Positions 21,196 through 32,539 of a DNA stretch of 64,000 bases are shown here, one piece after another; the first letter of the stretch is position 1, and each line of letters starts with the position of its first letter. The stretch lies in NCBI GenBank assembly GCA_038503075.1, contig JBCAML010000021.1, forward strand, positions 930,001 through 994,000, read 5' to 3'. This DNA comes from Gyromitra esculenta. Taxonomy: Eukaryota > Ascomycota > Pezizomycetes > Pezizales > Discinaceae. A program made the translations under genes and the position numbers. The notes below the pieces were generated by a model. The model did not search any database and was not told the origin of the DNA. It saw only the letters and a program-made list of their open reading frames with translations.

Positions 21196-21446
21196 CAGTT
21201 GCGTCCAACAAGTCCCTGCGGTTGTTTAAGTACCGTGATACAAAGGCAATGCCGAACCTTCTCAAGGATATAGAATTTTATTCTATCTACCTTTATTATC
21301 GTTTCAATAAATCGCATATGAGTTTAATTATTTCATGTTTTTCTCTCAATCAAATACCAAATATTTTGGTTGAGTTCTGCCTATCCATCTCAAATCCGCT
21401 GCGTTGTGGTACTTCAAAAACCGCAGGGACTTGTTGGACGCAACTG
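21196..21446. mobile_element. Tc1-type MITE with TA duplication
   Basis: CAGTTGCGTCCAACAAGTCC at the left end is mirrored at the right end; the inverted repeat spans about 28 perfect bases and continues imperfectly to GTACC/GGTAC. TA flanks both ends (21194-21195, 21447-21448). 251 bp, non-coding. Confidence 0.93.
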
Positions 21447-21806
21447 TACGGTAGAAGGTGACATGATACCTATGTGTAGCACAGAGTAAACCGAAACTAC
21501 ATATATACCGGGGACAACCTCAAAATACGCTAGAATTTTTGGGGTGTACCTAAGGTCTACATAGTACATATACGATAAAGTAATTTACAGTTGCAAACTA
21601 AGTCAGTCTATGGCAATGATTGACAACTGAGTTGCACGTGCTTCGTACCCTAAGCCCTAATCTCGGGCTTGGCAAGTGTCTGTATGCGAAATTTTCGAGA
21701 CTTCTTTAGTCTTGAGACTTCAACGACATTCATCGCAGCAACGACCCCACCAACCAACTCTTAAGTTTCAGCAGCAGCAACGACCCCACAGAGGGAACTG
21801 CCCAAC

Positions 21807-23665
21807 ATGTCTGCTGTTGACTATCTCCTCCAGGAGACGTCGATTGGCTATGGCCTTTATCAGGTTATCCTGCAACCAGAATCCATTGGTAATCGCCTTA
21901 AAGAAGTCCAAGAAGCTACCCAAGATCTATCTAGGTTTGGCAAAATGGTGAAGCTGGTATCCTTTGCGCCTTTCCAGTAAGTCTTTCCACTTCATTCTGC
22001 GATTTTATTAGGTTGTGTCTGCGTTTTTTTCGTCTAGGATTAACCTAGTATTTTTAAAAAAAAATTAGAGGCGCAGCGCAAGCTCTTGAAAACGCGAACG
22101 ATATCTCCGAAGGAATTGCTAGCGATCACCTCAAGGCACTCCTTGAAGCGAATCTCCCCAAGGGAGGTAAGAAAAAGAAGGTTGTCCTTGGTATTGCTGA
22201 TAAAAATTTGGCTGGTTCCATCAAAGCAACGTTTTCTAGCGTGGACTGCGAGACAAGCGAAGTTGTACAGGATCTACTTCGTGGTTTGAGGCTGCACGGC
22301 CCCAAGCTTTTGAAGCAATTGCAAGACGGGGATATGGATCGCGCACAACTAGGCCTTGGTCACGCATATTCCAGAGCCAAAGTAAAATTCTCGGTCCAGA
22401 AGAATGATAATCACATCATACAATCGATTGCGTTGCTAGATACCCTCGATAAAGATATCAACACCTTCGCCATGCGGATCAGGTACATCTTTTTTTTCTT
22501 GTTCCTGTTTATTGAGAGGTTCACGTGTAGAGTGAGAGCTTACTCAGCGAATGAGATAGAGAGTGGTATTCTTGGCATTTCCCAGAAATGATAAAAATTG
22601 TTACGGACAATCATCAATATGCTCGGCTTATCCTCTTCGTTCGCGATAAGAAAACACTCTCCGACAATCGTATACATGATTTAGCAGCCCTAGTCGACGA
22701 TGACGCTGATGTAGCCCAAGCAGTCATTGATGCTGCGAAAGTGTCTATGGGCCAAGACATTTCCGAGGCCGATATGTTAAATATCTGCTCTTTTGCCGAG
22801 AAAGTAGTTTCGCTTGCAGACTACAGGAAAACGCTGCATGGTTACTTGGTTGACAAGATGGCTATCGTTGCGCCGAACTTAGCTCAGTTGATTGGGGAGA
22901 TTGTTGGTGCTAGGCTGATTTCGCATGCCGGGAGCTTGACCAATCTTTCCAAGTACCCTGCTTCAACTGTGCAAATTCTTGGTGCCGAGAAAGCATTGTT
23001 TCGGTATGGTCACTGATATAATACTAAAATATCTACTAAAGGTTAATTGATAATAGGGCTTTGAAAACAAAAGGCAATACTCCTAAATATGGTCTAATTT
23101 ATCACTCCTCCTTCATTGGTAGAGCTGGCGCCAAGAACAAGGGACGGATTTCCCGTTTCCTGGCCAACAAGTGCTCGATTGCTTCAAGAATCGATAGTTT
23201 CTCAGACCATCCAACAACTAAATTTGGCGAGGTTCTAAGGAAGCAGGTCGAAGAACGACTTGACTTCTATGCCAATGGTTCTGCTCCAACCAAAAACCAG
23301 GATGCTATGGTACAGACCCTTTCTTGCCAATAAGATTCCTTTGGTAGTATGATTTGCTAATTGGACTAAAAATCCAGAAAGCAGCAATGGATGCGGTCCT
23401 AGCCGACATTGAAATCGACACAATCATTAGTAATGACGATAACACCGACGATGTTGATCCAGACATTGAAGATATCGTTAGGTCTAAGAAATCCAAAAAA
23501 GACAAGAAGGAAAAGAAAGAGAAGGGGAGCAAAGTTGGCAGCGCAGATAAAAATAACAAGAAGAGGCAAAGAGAAGATGAAGATGAGATCAATGACGAAG
23601 TTAGGGGGTTAAAGGAAAAGAAGAAGTCAAAGAGAGAAAAGAAGGAGAAAAAGAGCAAAGCTTGA
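21807..23665 (+). CDS. NOP56: Nucleolar protein Nop56, box C/D snoRNP core
   Basis: Five exons: 21807-21976, 22069-22482, 22560-23003, 23057-23309, 23378-23665, all phases consistent, 522 residues. It starts [18 protein letters not shown] and carries [40 protein letters not shown], the Nop domain ([60 protein letters not shown]) and a Lys/Glu-rich KKE tail typical of Nop56/Nop58. The MSxVDYLL start and the FAPF block identify Nop56 rather than Nop58. It helps guide 2'-O-methylation of rRNA with Nop58, Snu13 and fibrillarin, and is essential in yeast. Introns are 49-92 nt. Confidence 0.96.
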
Positions 23666-24162
23666 TGATGGATCAAAGGAAGCGAACAAAATAGGCATAA
23701 AGCTTTCTTGCTGGTGTGTGCCTGGCTGGTGGATAAAGCCTGGCCTGGTTACCGTGAAAAATTAGTATAGTTTCATATGGTGTCTTTTGATTTCTCTGTT
23801 TCTGTCTTTGTTTGTAATTAAACTTTCTCATTCGGATTCATCATACTAGCGCGTTCATATTCTGTTGTCATTAACCACCTAGCAGGTAATTTTGAAAGTT
23901 TGTATTTGAAATTGACATCATGGATATTAGGGTTAGGGCAATCTAGGAATCAATATCACCGCATCTAGGGCCTATGCCAAATAAGCAACACCAAGTGATG
24001 CAGATAGTCAGACCGTATTCGTACATGCTTTACTATCGCCATCAAAAAGAGTCTTACCTTAGCCAGTTAATCTTGAGGAATATTGCGGAGCAGTTTTTTC
24101 TTGCTTTTCATCCAAGTTTGTCGCTTCTGCACCCATTTGCTCCTTCGACTTTCCCGTGGTTG
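23666..24162. other. Intergenic between NOP56 and the Whi5-like gene
   Basis: Holds the NOP56 3' end and the promoter of the next gene. An upstream in-frame ATG at 23974 exists, but the MSTPTRTRHR start at 24163 fits the family better. Confidence 0.5.
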
Positions 24163-25161
24163 ATGTCGACACCAACAAGGACTAGGCACCGCTGTGCTCT
24201 AGGCCCATGCGACGTCAACATATCTACTTCACATCTAACACCCACTAAACATCATGCCGGTGATGCGAAGCACGAGGCAATCCAGAGAGACCATAGTGTA
24301 TTGCCTTGCAAGCGTTCAGCCGAGTGTGCAGACGACGGTCAGACACCCAAAGCTGCGCGGTATTTCGGTGTAACTGATAGGAGGGTGGGTATTGGGCGTT
24401 GGTTGGAAGATGAGGTCATTGATGGAAGCCTTTCGTGTCTTTCGGGGAATGACACGCGGGTCTACAGCCAATTTGTGAGTAATCGGCATTAGATCAAGCA
24501 CAAAATGCCAGTGCCTGGACAGATTTACTTACCTAGTAAAATATAGGGAATACAAGAAAACGCACATTTACTATTTGTCCCCCAAGAGTCCATATTAAGC
24601 GGAGGAGTAACGAATGTCGAAGGAACGGGAAACAAATTAAGCCTGCCAACCGTCTTGCACGAAACACTGCAATCTCCTCGACTATTTGATAGCAATAGCC
24701 ATTCAGGGGCTTCGTTCTCTACCTCCGCAGTTGCAATAAAGCTTCGCCTACGGCTTCGCATGGCACTCTTCAAGGTTCAGACAAATCAGACCGCGATCCC
24801 GATATCCCACCTACAATTACCGGAATACCCTCCACAACCCCTCTCCGTGTTTCCGCCATCCTTGGTCAAGATTAGTGCTCCTAATGAAATTCATGACGTA
24901 TATTATAAGGATCACAGAAGCAAAAACTACCATGAAATAGGCTCAACCGCATCCCCTCCACCATCTTCTCCTCCACCGCTTACAGGAACTGTCGCTCAGT
25001 ACACAGCTCGAGAAGTTACATTCATAGCACCAATTAGATTTTCATCTCCATCTCCAATTCATGGAAAGCCGATAGATTTCTGTAGTTCGTCAGACTCGCA
25101 AGGGGGAATCAGTCGTAGCTGTTCTCCAGCTATAGGTTTGAACAAAACGAGAGAATGTTAA
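24163..25161 (+). CDS. Whi5/Nrm1-type G1/S transcription repressor
   Basis: Two exons, 24163-24474 and 24547-25161, with a 72-nt GTGAGT...ATATAG intron; 308 residues. The N-terminus MSTPTRTRHRCALGPCDVN is a Thr-Pro-rich start of the kind seen in Cdk-regulated proteins. The key motif is AIKLRLRLRMALFKVQTNQT (about residues 174-193), matching the Whi5 family (PF08528) core that docks on SBF/MBF. Several S/T-P sites (SPPPSSPPP, SSPSPIHG) could be Cdk targets. The family holds back G1/S genes until Cdk phosphorylation. Assignment rests on that one motif and the general layout. Confidence 0.72.
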
Positions 25162-26216
25162 GAGCCGTGAAAGAAAAATATCCCTCAGCGAAATTACATG
25201 TTTCTATTCGTCATCTGCAGTTATTTTTCGTTCGAGCAAGGAGGTGAGAGTGTGCAGTACTCTAAAGACGTTAATATTGGGTCTCACCTGCCGTATAAAC
25301 TCGGAAATAGCGAACGGGGCCGGATCAGGACAGCAGGAAAGCACTGTATAAGATCTAGCTAAGGTAACTGAATAGATCTCTGTCTGCTAGTCTAACTTCC
25401 GGATGAGCACCTTTCTAACCAGTGGGGACGTGATATCTTTATGTTACCGCAGCCCGGCCCTGTTCGCTATTTTCGAATTTATACGGTATAGGTTCAAGGC
25501 TGATGGAATGATTCCACATCACCTCCCTAAGGGGTGATATAATTGGAAAAAAAAATCAAAATACCATGCATACCAAAACTTGGCTGGCACTGGCCCTCCG
25601 GGTCCGCCTCCCATACCAACAGAGGCTTGCGCAGAGCCCAACCCCGAGCCCACAGATATACGCGCGCAGGCCCTAAAGGCAGGGCTAAAAGCAGATCTGA
25701 GTGAAGCAGGGTAACCCCGAGAGAACCTCCCTAGGTGTTTCCTAGGGAGAAAGTCGAAATTCTATTGTTCGCACTTGAGGGTAAAAAGATAAAGTATTTA
25801 ATTCTGCATAAATAAATACTAGGAGTTCTTATGCTGTGTCGCTGCTGTACCTTTAGTGCTGGCTGTAAGCGATACCTCACAGTCGGAACCCCCATGGCAG
25901 CCACACATGAAATAGCACTCGGTACCGACGACCTCTACAGCAAAAGCATTGCTCCTACGATTTGAGCTGAATTTAAGTGTCTTTATAGTGCAGAAACCTA
26001 GCTAGGCTCCTAGGAGTATTAATAAATAAATATCAAGTATTCTTAACAATTTATTAGAATTACTTGCTATTGCTGTAGCGAAGTATGTGCTATTCAGTCA
26101 AATTCTCTAGGGCTCTCCCGCAAAAGTTGATTTCGCTTACAACCATAATGGTACCACAACCCACCTTTCGTCACGTCCTACCCCTACTAAACTGACTAGC
26201 CCGGCGTCAGTCAATA
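25162..26216. other. Intergenic, with one MITE-like inverted repeat
   Basis: No gene seen. It holds the 3' ends of the converging Whi5-like and acyl-CoA synthetase genes and the inverted repeat at 25291-25486. Confidence 0.5.
25291..25486. mobile_element. MITE-like inverted repeat
   Basis: CCGTATAAACTCGGAAATAG at the left end mirrors the right arm ending in TTTATACGG; the arms are about 33 bases with few mismatches through GCGAACRGGGCCGG. The right flank starts TA; the left TA is lost. 196 bp. Confidence 0.7.
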
Positions 26217-28592
26217 TCACTCAACGTCGCGGTTTCCCCTCGCCCACTCTCTGAGAACATTTTTCTTTACTTTTCCAGTCGAGGTCTTGGGTAATTTGGG
26301 GACTATCTCAACCTCTCTTGGAACCTACAATTGAATTTTCTTAATTAGAATCATCAACTTCTGCGGAAACGTTACCATACCATAAACCCCGATATCTGCG
26401 GGCTTTGCTTTGCCCATGTGATAACATCCTTGCCGGTCAGCTGAAGATTTGAAGTCGTAACGAACGCCTTTGGGCGCTCGCCATAATGCGAATCCTGGAC
26501 AGCAACAACGCTGGCCTCTATGATGTCTGGGTGACGAGCAAGCATCCCTTCCAATGATACACTACTTATGTTTTCGCCTCCTATGCCCTAATGTTAGGGT
26601 TGGTAACCTGACAAATAAAAAATTGATCGACTTACCTGAAATGATGATATCCTTAGCGCGATCCAATATCTGAATTGCACCATCGGGGTGACATACAGCC
26701 AGATCTCCGGAATGAAGGACACCACCTGCAAATAGCTTTTCCGTTGCTAATGGATCTTTATAGTAACCCTTGCAGCAAATATTACCTTCAAGGTTGGCGT
26801 TAGTTCAGTTCTTGCCTTATTTCCAAAGCATGACGAGCAGACCAGTGAACACAATTTCGCCAATCTCGAGGCCATTCTTCGCCACGTCTACTACTTCATC
26901 GTTTTCAGGCTTAATAACGCGAACCATCTTGCTTGTTATAAAGCCATGACCTGATACGCGTGGGTCAATGCATTAATTAAACACTAGACAAGGGAGGAGT
27001 CTACCTTGACAAGCCATTCTCTTGTACATTTCTTCTGGTGCTAGTTTCAACCACTCTGGTAGAAAATAACCTTTGGTGATAGGACCGTATCTAGTGTACG
27101 CGCGTTCAATTTTCGTTAGCAGCTCTATATCGAGAACACCTAAATCCTCAAACTTACGTCTCAGTCTAAAGACAATCATTAGTTACGATCACTCTTTCGC
27201 AGCAGAGTATTCTTTAGCAAAACTTACTAGGCCGTAAACATGTACTGGTATCAGGTTCAATGTAATCATATCTTCAAATAGCTTCGCCGATGGAGGGGAA
27301 GCTGCCACCGTCACGCGAACCTCCCGTGGCAGTTTCTGTGCCTGAGGCGAGCGACAAAGCAAAGTATTAACTGTTGGTGCAGCATTAAAGTGGGTGATTC
27401 CTTCATGTTTCAACAACCGCCATATTTCCTCATAGTCAATTTTCCCTGAGCATCACAAGCGGTTAGCGTAAGCTTTATGGTACAGTTCGAGGCAAGGAGG
27501 CAATAACCTACTCATGCAATAATGCGTTCCTCGAGCGCTAACAATTGACCATGGAAATGTCCAGCCAACAGCATGAAATAATGGTAGTATAGTTAGATAT
27601 CTGTGGAATTTTGAATATCGTAAGCCCTCCAAAACCAGGTAACCCCGAGTGGGAAGATAACGAACTTAGCCCTATCCTCCGAAAGGACAGACGAACAGTT
27701 CAGTCCAGACTCAATAACGTTTGCTATGGCTGCCAGATACGCACCACGGTGCGTATACTCGACGCCCTTCGGTTTTGCGGTAGTTCCGCTAGTATATGCT
27801 AACGCAATCACTTCATCTTCACTTTCCGCCTCCATATGAAGCCCTTCCCATCCTATATTATGCTTCCGGTCATAGTCCAGCCCCTCGGAGATTATCCGAT
27901 CAAAATCTCCACACAGCTCGCCAGCCGTTGCATCAGTGTCGTCATCAATAATTCTTGGAACTTCTTCATTAAACCCTTCAAGAAGCCCTAAAAACTCCCT
28001 GTCAACGACGATAATATCTACTTCAGCATGTGTGAAGATGTACTGGACGTCTTCCTTTTTCAACCGGTAATTGACGCCCACTTGTATCGCGCCGGCAGCA
28101 GATATACCAAAAATGCACTCGAGAAAGGCAGGCGTGTTTGGACAGAGTATCCCAACTGATTAATATGTCAAATTCGCTCCGGACTCATTTGGTCCCTGGC
28201 ACACGTACCTCGTTTATAGCCGCGATTCTTGAGATAGTACCCAAGCCCCCTTGCCCGATCGGAAAACTCCATATACGACCGCCGGAGTATCTTTCCATTA
28301 GCAGTGACATGAACTATAGCCTCAGCCTATTCATCATGTTAGCTCCTGAGAGAAACTCGAGAAATAGTAGAATATTAGGTCATTCTGCTAGTGCCGTGTC
28401 GGCATAGCAGCCATAAACACGATCCCCGTAGAATGATGCCCAGATGGTAGTCACCTCAGGTTCAATGGCTGCTGCCCTCGGTAAGAAATAGGTAGGTGAC
28501 AGCTCTGCCTTGCTAACCAGCCTCTTGGACCGTGAAGCCGATGGCCACAGGTGGCGCGAGATATTCGCTAGTCGAGAGTGAGCTGATGACAT
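26217..28592 (-). CDS. Acyl-CoA synthetase (AMP-binding), 11 exons
   Basis: Exons (minus): 28592-28455, 28326-28209, 28155-27666, 27600-27512, 27445-27228, 27165-27158, 27090-27005, 26950-26843, 26785-26636, 26580-26381, 26324-26217; all phases fit, 570 residues, no stops. Landmarks: LSPTYFLPRAAAIEPE start, the ATP-binding LAYTSGTTAKPKGVEYTHRG, HAVGWTFPW, AAPTVNTLLC, HVYGLTETYGPITKGY, GYYKDP, SGDLAV, ILDRAKDIIISGGENISSV, ERPKAFV, and the C-terminal PKTSTGKVKKNVLREW with its catalytic Lys. It activates a fatty or other organic acid to its CoA ester via an acyl-AMP; the substrate is not evident. The sixth exon is only 8 nt and supplies TET of the adenylation motif. Without splicing it looks like a pseudogene, which it is not. 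Confidence 0.93.
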
Positions 28593-29183
28593 GATGATAG
28601 ACCTAGTGCTGCTGTAATTAAAGCTAATGAAGTTCGAATTGAATCTATTGTAGACTTAGATTGACCGATGTGCAAATGTTTTTGAGGTAAATTATACCTC
28701 TGTAGCTAGGTCGGCCCTCGGTCCGGCTAGCCCCGGATCAGCCAGCGGAGCTTCCTTGTGGGGTTGGGCTTGCAACGAGCTGGCCCCCATACGAAACGTA
28801 GGGGGAGCTCTATGGTGGGGTCAGGATAACTACTCTATTTCGGCAAAAAGCACAACCATGTACTCGCATTTTTGGAAACTGCTAGGCGTCTAGGCGAAAC
28901 ACACCAAAATCGGGGGTTTTTGACAAGACTCAAAAACCCATAAAAAGTCCTACAAATCAGTTACAAAATCAAACTCTTAAGATATACAGGACAATCGCCC
29001 TGTAAGAATATTGTGAGTAAGAATATTCGCCCTATAAGGGTATGAGCTGCGGTCTCAGCAGATTTTGTATGAGAAAATAAGAATATCGCTCTTTAAGAAT
29101 ACTCTTTTCTGTTAGTGTGTTCCTATATAAAAAAATAGATTTAGGGTTTCCAGAAGAGGACACCCTTGGTTCGGGTATCGGTA
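28593..29183. other. Promoter side of the acyl-CoA synthetase gene, no other gene seen
   Basis: GC-rich at 28710-28820, AT-rich after. No coding region or strong repeat recognised. Confidence 0.45.
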
Positions 29184-29329
29184 CTCGGGTCAGGCAAGAA
29201 GTTTGGAAATACAAGGGAGATCCCTGAAGGGATATCAATTGGCTAGAATAATAGAAAATCAAGAACTTTAAGTTTCCTATTTGCCGCTGGGATCCCCCTT
29301 GTATTTCCAAACTTCTTGCCTGACCCGAG
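29184..29329. mobile_element. Short MITE with TA duplication
   Basis: CTCGGGTCAGGCAAGAAGTT at the left end is repeated inverted at the right end; arms are about 42 bases, loop about 60. TA on both sides (29182-29183, 29330-29331). 146 bp. Confidence 0.9.
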
Positions 29330-29406
29330 TACCTACTCACAGTTGCTTCAGTTCATCCCCAGAAACCCGTTCTCACACTGGCAAGCCCGTACAACAATAA
29401 TCTACA

Positions 29407-29610
29407 ATGCTCTTTACAAGTACCCCCCGCAAGCCTAGGCAAGCTTTTACCGATGCTGAGAGAAAAGAGTTATGCGAGTGGGTAAATTCAGAAGTGGAGA
29501 AACATGGAGCGCGACCGAAATGGAAAAAAATACAAAAATGGTTCACAGATAACTCTACAGCGCTGGCTAACGAATCATTTTGCACAATGCCCATAAAAAA
29601 CAAGCAATGA
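29407..29610 (+). pseudogene. CENP-B/pogo transposase N-terminal fragment
   Basis: 67 residues with KPRQAFTDAERKELCEWVNS...HGARPKWKKIQKWF, a helix-turn-helix stretch like that of pogo-family transposases or their host derivatives. It stops after FCTMPIKNKQ and no DDE domain follows. It could also be a tiny host gene; a relic is more likely. Confidence 0.5.
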
Positions 29611-29659
29611 GATGTGTAAATAAATGTGCTTTTAGGGGGATAAGTGCGATAAATGTACT

Positions 29660-29815
29660 ACTTGATGCCTTTCCTGATGCCTTTTCCAAGCACACCTTAC
29701 CGATGCCTTTCTTGATTCATTTCCCATATACATTTCCTGATGCCTTTCCTAAATACGCATTACCTGATGCCTTTCCTACACATTTCTTGACGCCTCTCCC
29801 AAGCACACATTAACG
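29660..29815. repeat. Degenerate minisatellite
   Basis: About six imperfect units of the type TGATGCCTTTCCTAAGCACA, varying from 14 to 30 bases in length. Read as protein it gives PDAFP-like repeats, which are probably not translated. Confidence 0.7.
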
Positions 29816-30067
29816 AAATTTAGTCATGGTGGGGAAGTCAGCCACGGTCGGGAATAAGCGAGAAATGAGGAATATTTTCACTAAACAACAAGGAGAACGA
29901 AGTAGTGTGCAAGAGCTATGTAGAATGGTGATATGGGGTAGAGCTTTTAGAATACGATGGCGAAAAAAAACAGAAAAAAAGGTTGTCCAGCTACGGGGAC
30001 ACATAGCTACCAAAGTTTAATATGCTATTTGGCAGCAACCGAGCTCACAGCGCAATGCAGTAACCTC

Positions 30068-30380
30068 TAGGGATGCGACCAGTAAGTTTACATAGTTTAC
30101 CATACTGTATCGTACCTGTAAATTACGGTAAATTACAATAATACAGTATGGAGCTAAAAGTGAGCACACCCTCTTTGATTCAAACACTTAACTGAGCCTG
30201 AGCCCTATATGCCAATACCCCTTCTGACAGGCCTATCGTGATAATGTTCATGATGCGAGTTCAGTGCAGTTACTGCGTCACCTGGCCAGTGCTAGACTTT
30301 ACTGAGCCTAGTAGCAAATGAACTTTACAATACGTAGTTTACGGTAAATTTACATATTTTACCGTATTTTTGCATCCCTA
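30068..30380. mobile_element. hAT-type MITE with 8-bp duplication
   Basis: Ends TAGGGATGC / GCATCCCTA, flanked by a perfect 8-bp duplication GTAACCTC (30060-30067, 30381-30388). The subterminal regions are full of TTTAC/GTAAA words in both orientations. 313 bp, non-coding. TIR and TSD are both typical of hAT elements. Confidence 0.93.
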
Positions 30381-30388
30381 GTAACCTC

Positions 30389-31170
30389 AACTGCGCGCCC
30401 ACAAATAAAGAGATGTATGCAAATAATTTCGCTCTGATAGTGGCCTCAGGAAATAGATTAATTGTGTCTAGAGAAATATCTCTCACATATAGACATAATA
30501 TATTCTAGGTCACATTCTATTCCACCAAAACTTGTGCTTTATTCACTATCAGAATCACTCTCTGCCCCACTTTCATCAACTGTTACGTCACCTTCTTCTT
30601 CCCCATAAAACTGTGCCTCGGCCTCCACAATTGTTTGCAGTCTCTTTTCTTAATGCTAGGTTTGTATTTTTTTGGGCTTAGAAAGAAGCGAAAGTGCAGG
30701 ATTTTGATTTCCCATGCTAAAATGCTTTCGCAAACGAATACTCATAAAGCAATACATAGCAAAATGAGATTTTTGACTATCTGGCATACAATTTTCATAG
30801 CTAATATTAGTGGATAAGCTAGCTATAGCTACATGTAGTAAAGCATGATAGTGAGCTATTGTAGCGTCTGGTAAGTATATATTACGGTCTTTTAAATCAA
30901 TATATTACGTTTTTTAAAGTAGGTTAAATATAACGTACCATATAACTCTCCCGTTTCTTTATTTTACAGCTTTTGTGCTTTAATTTCAGGTATTTTTTTG
31001 TAACGGTATTACCATTGAGTTACATGTCATGAGCAGCATTGTCTTAGCTGTGCGCAGTCATCAGGCTTAGTAGGCAGCGGAACCCTGTACTACAGGGTAA
31101 TCTTAGTGGCGCAGTTACCCTACTTTAGCTGGAGAAGTGGAGTATGGCACAGGGTCGCTCCCATGAGCCG
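30389..31170. other. AT-rich intergenic, no gene seen
   Basis: Only short ORFs without recognisable motifs. Confidence 0.45.
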
Positions 31171-32483
31171 CATCAGCAAAAAAAAAATCACGCGCGGACG
31201 AAGCTTGTCTTCTAGAAGGGCTAAATTCCGCCCCTTAAATCCACGCCCGCCCTCTCCAGGCGTCCCCCCGGCCTGCTACAGGCCGCCTAGAGCATTACCC
31301 GAACGCTACCTCCTCCAGAAGCTCTGCTTCTAACTCCTCTTGCCCTCACACTTTGCCTCACGCTTATGTCTCCAGGCGTGCAGCGCAAACCTAGCTGGGC
31401 ACTCAGTGAAGAAAAATGCTTGGTCGAAACCCTGACCCTAGGGACTTGGAGAATTCACGAGAGCAGCATATAAATAACCCTAACCCACAGTTACCCTACC
31501 TCGCCAGGCGGCGTTACCTCGACGACACCGCAATCTCCCCTATTCCGTCCCTCATTTCCTCCACCTGCCCTGCCTGCCGTCCTTCCTTCCATATATACGC
31601 CGTCCCTCCCATTCTCTCCATTCTCCATCCACCCCTTCTCCATCGACGAACACTGCTAACATCGTGTGTATTTTAGTACCCAAAGTCTTTGGCTCCCGAC
31701 CACGCTTTCGACCCCCCCATGGGATCCGCCTACTTCGACGTCTCCTTTCCAGCTCACTTAGCAGCCTATCTCCTACCTACTTCGGGGCCTACTTCGGGGC
31801 TTCTTTCCTGTCTGCTTTCCTGCCCGCTTCGGGGCCTGTCTCCTGCTCGCTTTCCTGCTCGCTTTCCTGCCTGCTTCGGCGCCCCCCCATAGCTTAGATA
31901 TGTATGTATATAGATATAGATAGATCGGTATATAAATCAATAGAGCGATATATAGTACACAATCGAAGCCCTAAACAGTGCCAAGATCCTTATGCTTTCC
32001 CCCGACCTCCAGGCGCCATTGACTTCTGAAGAGCTCGTCAATAATTCTACACTTCTACTAGGCGAGCAAGCTTTTGGGAGGTATTGCCTGGAAGCGTTCT
32101 CTACCAAAAACGTGAAAGTGACGCCCAGAGAAGCGGACCCCTAGGAGGTCGGCGCCCGGGCACTGGGCGAAAAAAATCTACACCTGAAGGGTAACATCCT
32201 GCCCCGACTGCCTAAGCCTCCGGATGCATCAGGCGGACGGGGCGACAATTGCTTTTTTTGCTGATACCTAAAGAGATGGTATTATTAGTGAACTCCAGAA
32301 GCGAAGACGTTTTCAAACCTTATCAGGCGAATGACGAACTAGCAGACGAACTGGTAGAGGTCGTCAGAAGGTAGGTAGAAAAGCAATCTTCCAGGCAGCA
32401 CAGGGCGGCATCGGATTTAGGGGGCGGAATGTAACCCTTCTGAAAGACAAGCTCCATCCGGGGGGGATTTTTTTTTGCTGATG
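31171..32483. mobile_element. 1.3-kb element with 65-bp TIRs, no transposase seen
   Basis: Left end CATCAGCAAAAAAAAA and right end TTTTTTTTTGCTGATG are inverted copies. The similarity continues over about 65 bases (CGTCCG, AAGCTTGTCTTCTAGAAGGG, ATTCCGCCCC). No clear target duplication. The interior has C-rich, repeat-like sequence (31560-31890) and a second internal TTTTTTTGCTGAT motif (32250-32264), so it may be composite. Class unknown. Confidence 0.6.
32110..32266 (+). repeat. SINE-like repeat unit, copy 1
   Basis: GACGCCCAGAGA...CCTAGGAGGTCGGCGC...CTTTTTTTGCTGAT resembles 45855-46001. The two copies are diverged in the middle but share both ends. No pol III boxes were recognised. Confidence 0.5.
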
Positions 32484-32539
32484 TTGGTACCGCCTATCAA
32501 CCACAATATCTACAGTCTACTTTTTGCTTAGGTAGAAAG

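Noticed and set aside
23974..24162. Upstream in-frame start for the Whi5-like gene
   Set aside because: The added 63 residues are hydrophobic and motif-free; MSTPTRTRHR at 24163 matches the usual kind of N-terminus.
26217..28592. Acyl-CoA synthetase as a pseudogene
   Set aside because: First impression from broken ORFs, but eleven exons with consistent phases and all motifs give an intact 570-residue protein.
29660..29815. Possible CRISPR-like repeat array
   Set aside because: Units vary in length and sequence and are directly adjacent; a decayed minisatellite in a eukaryotic genome.
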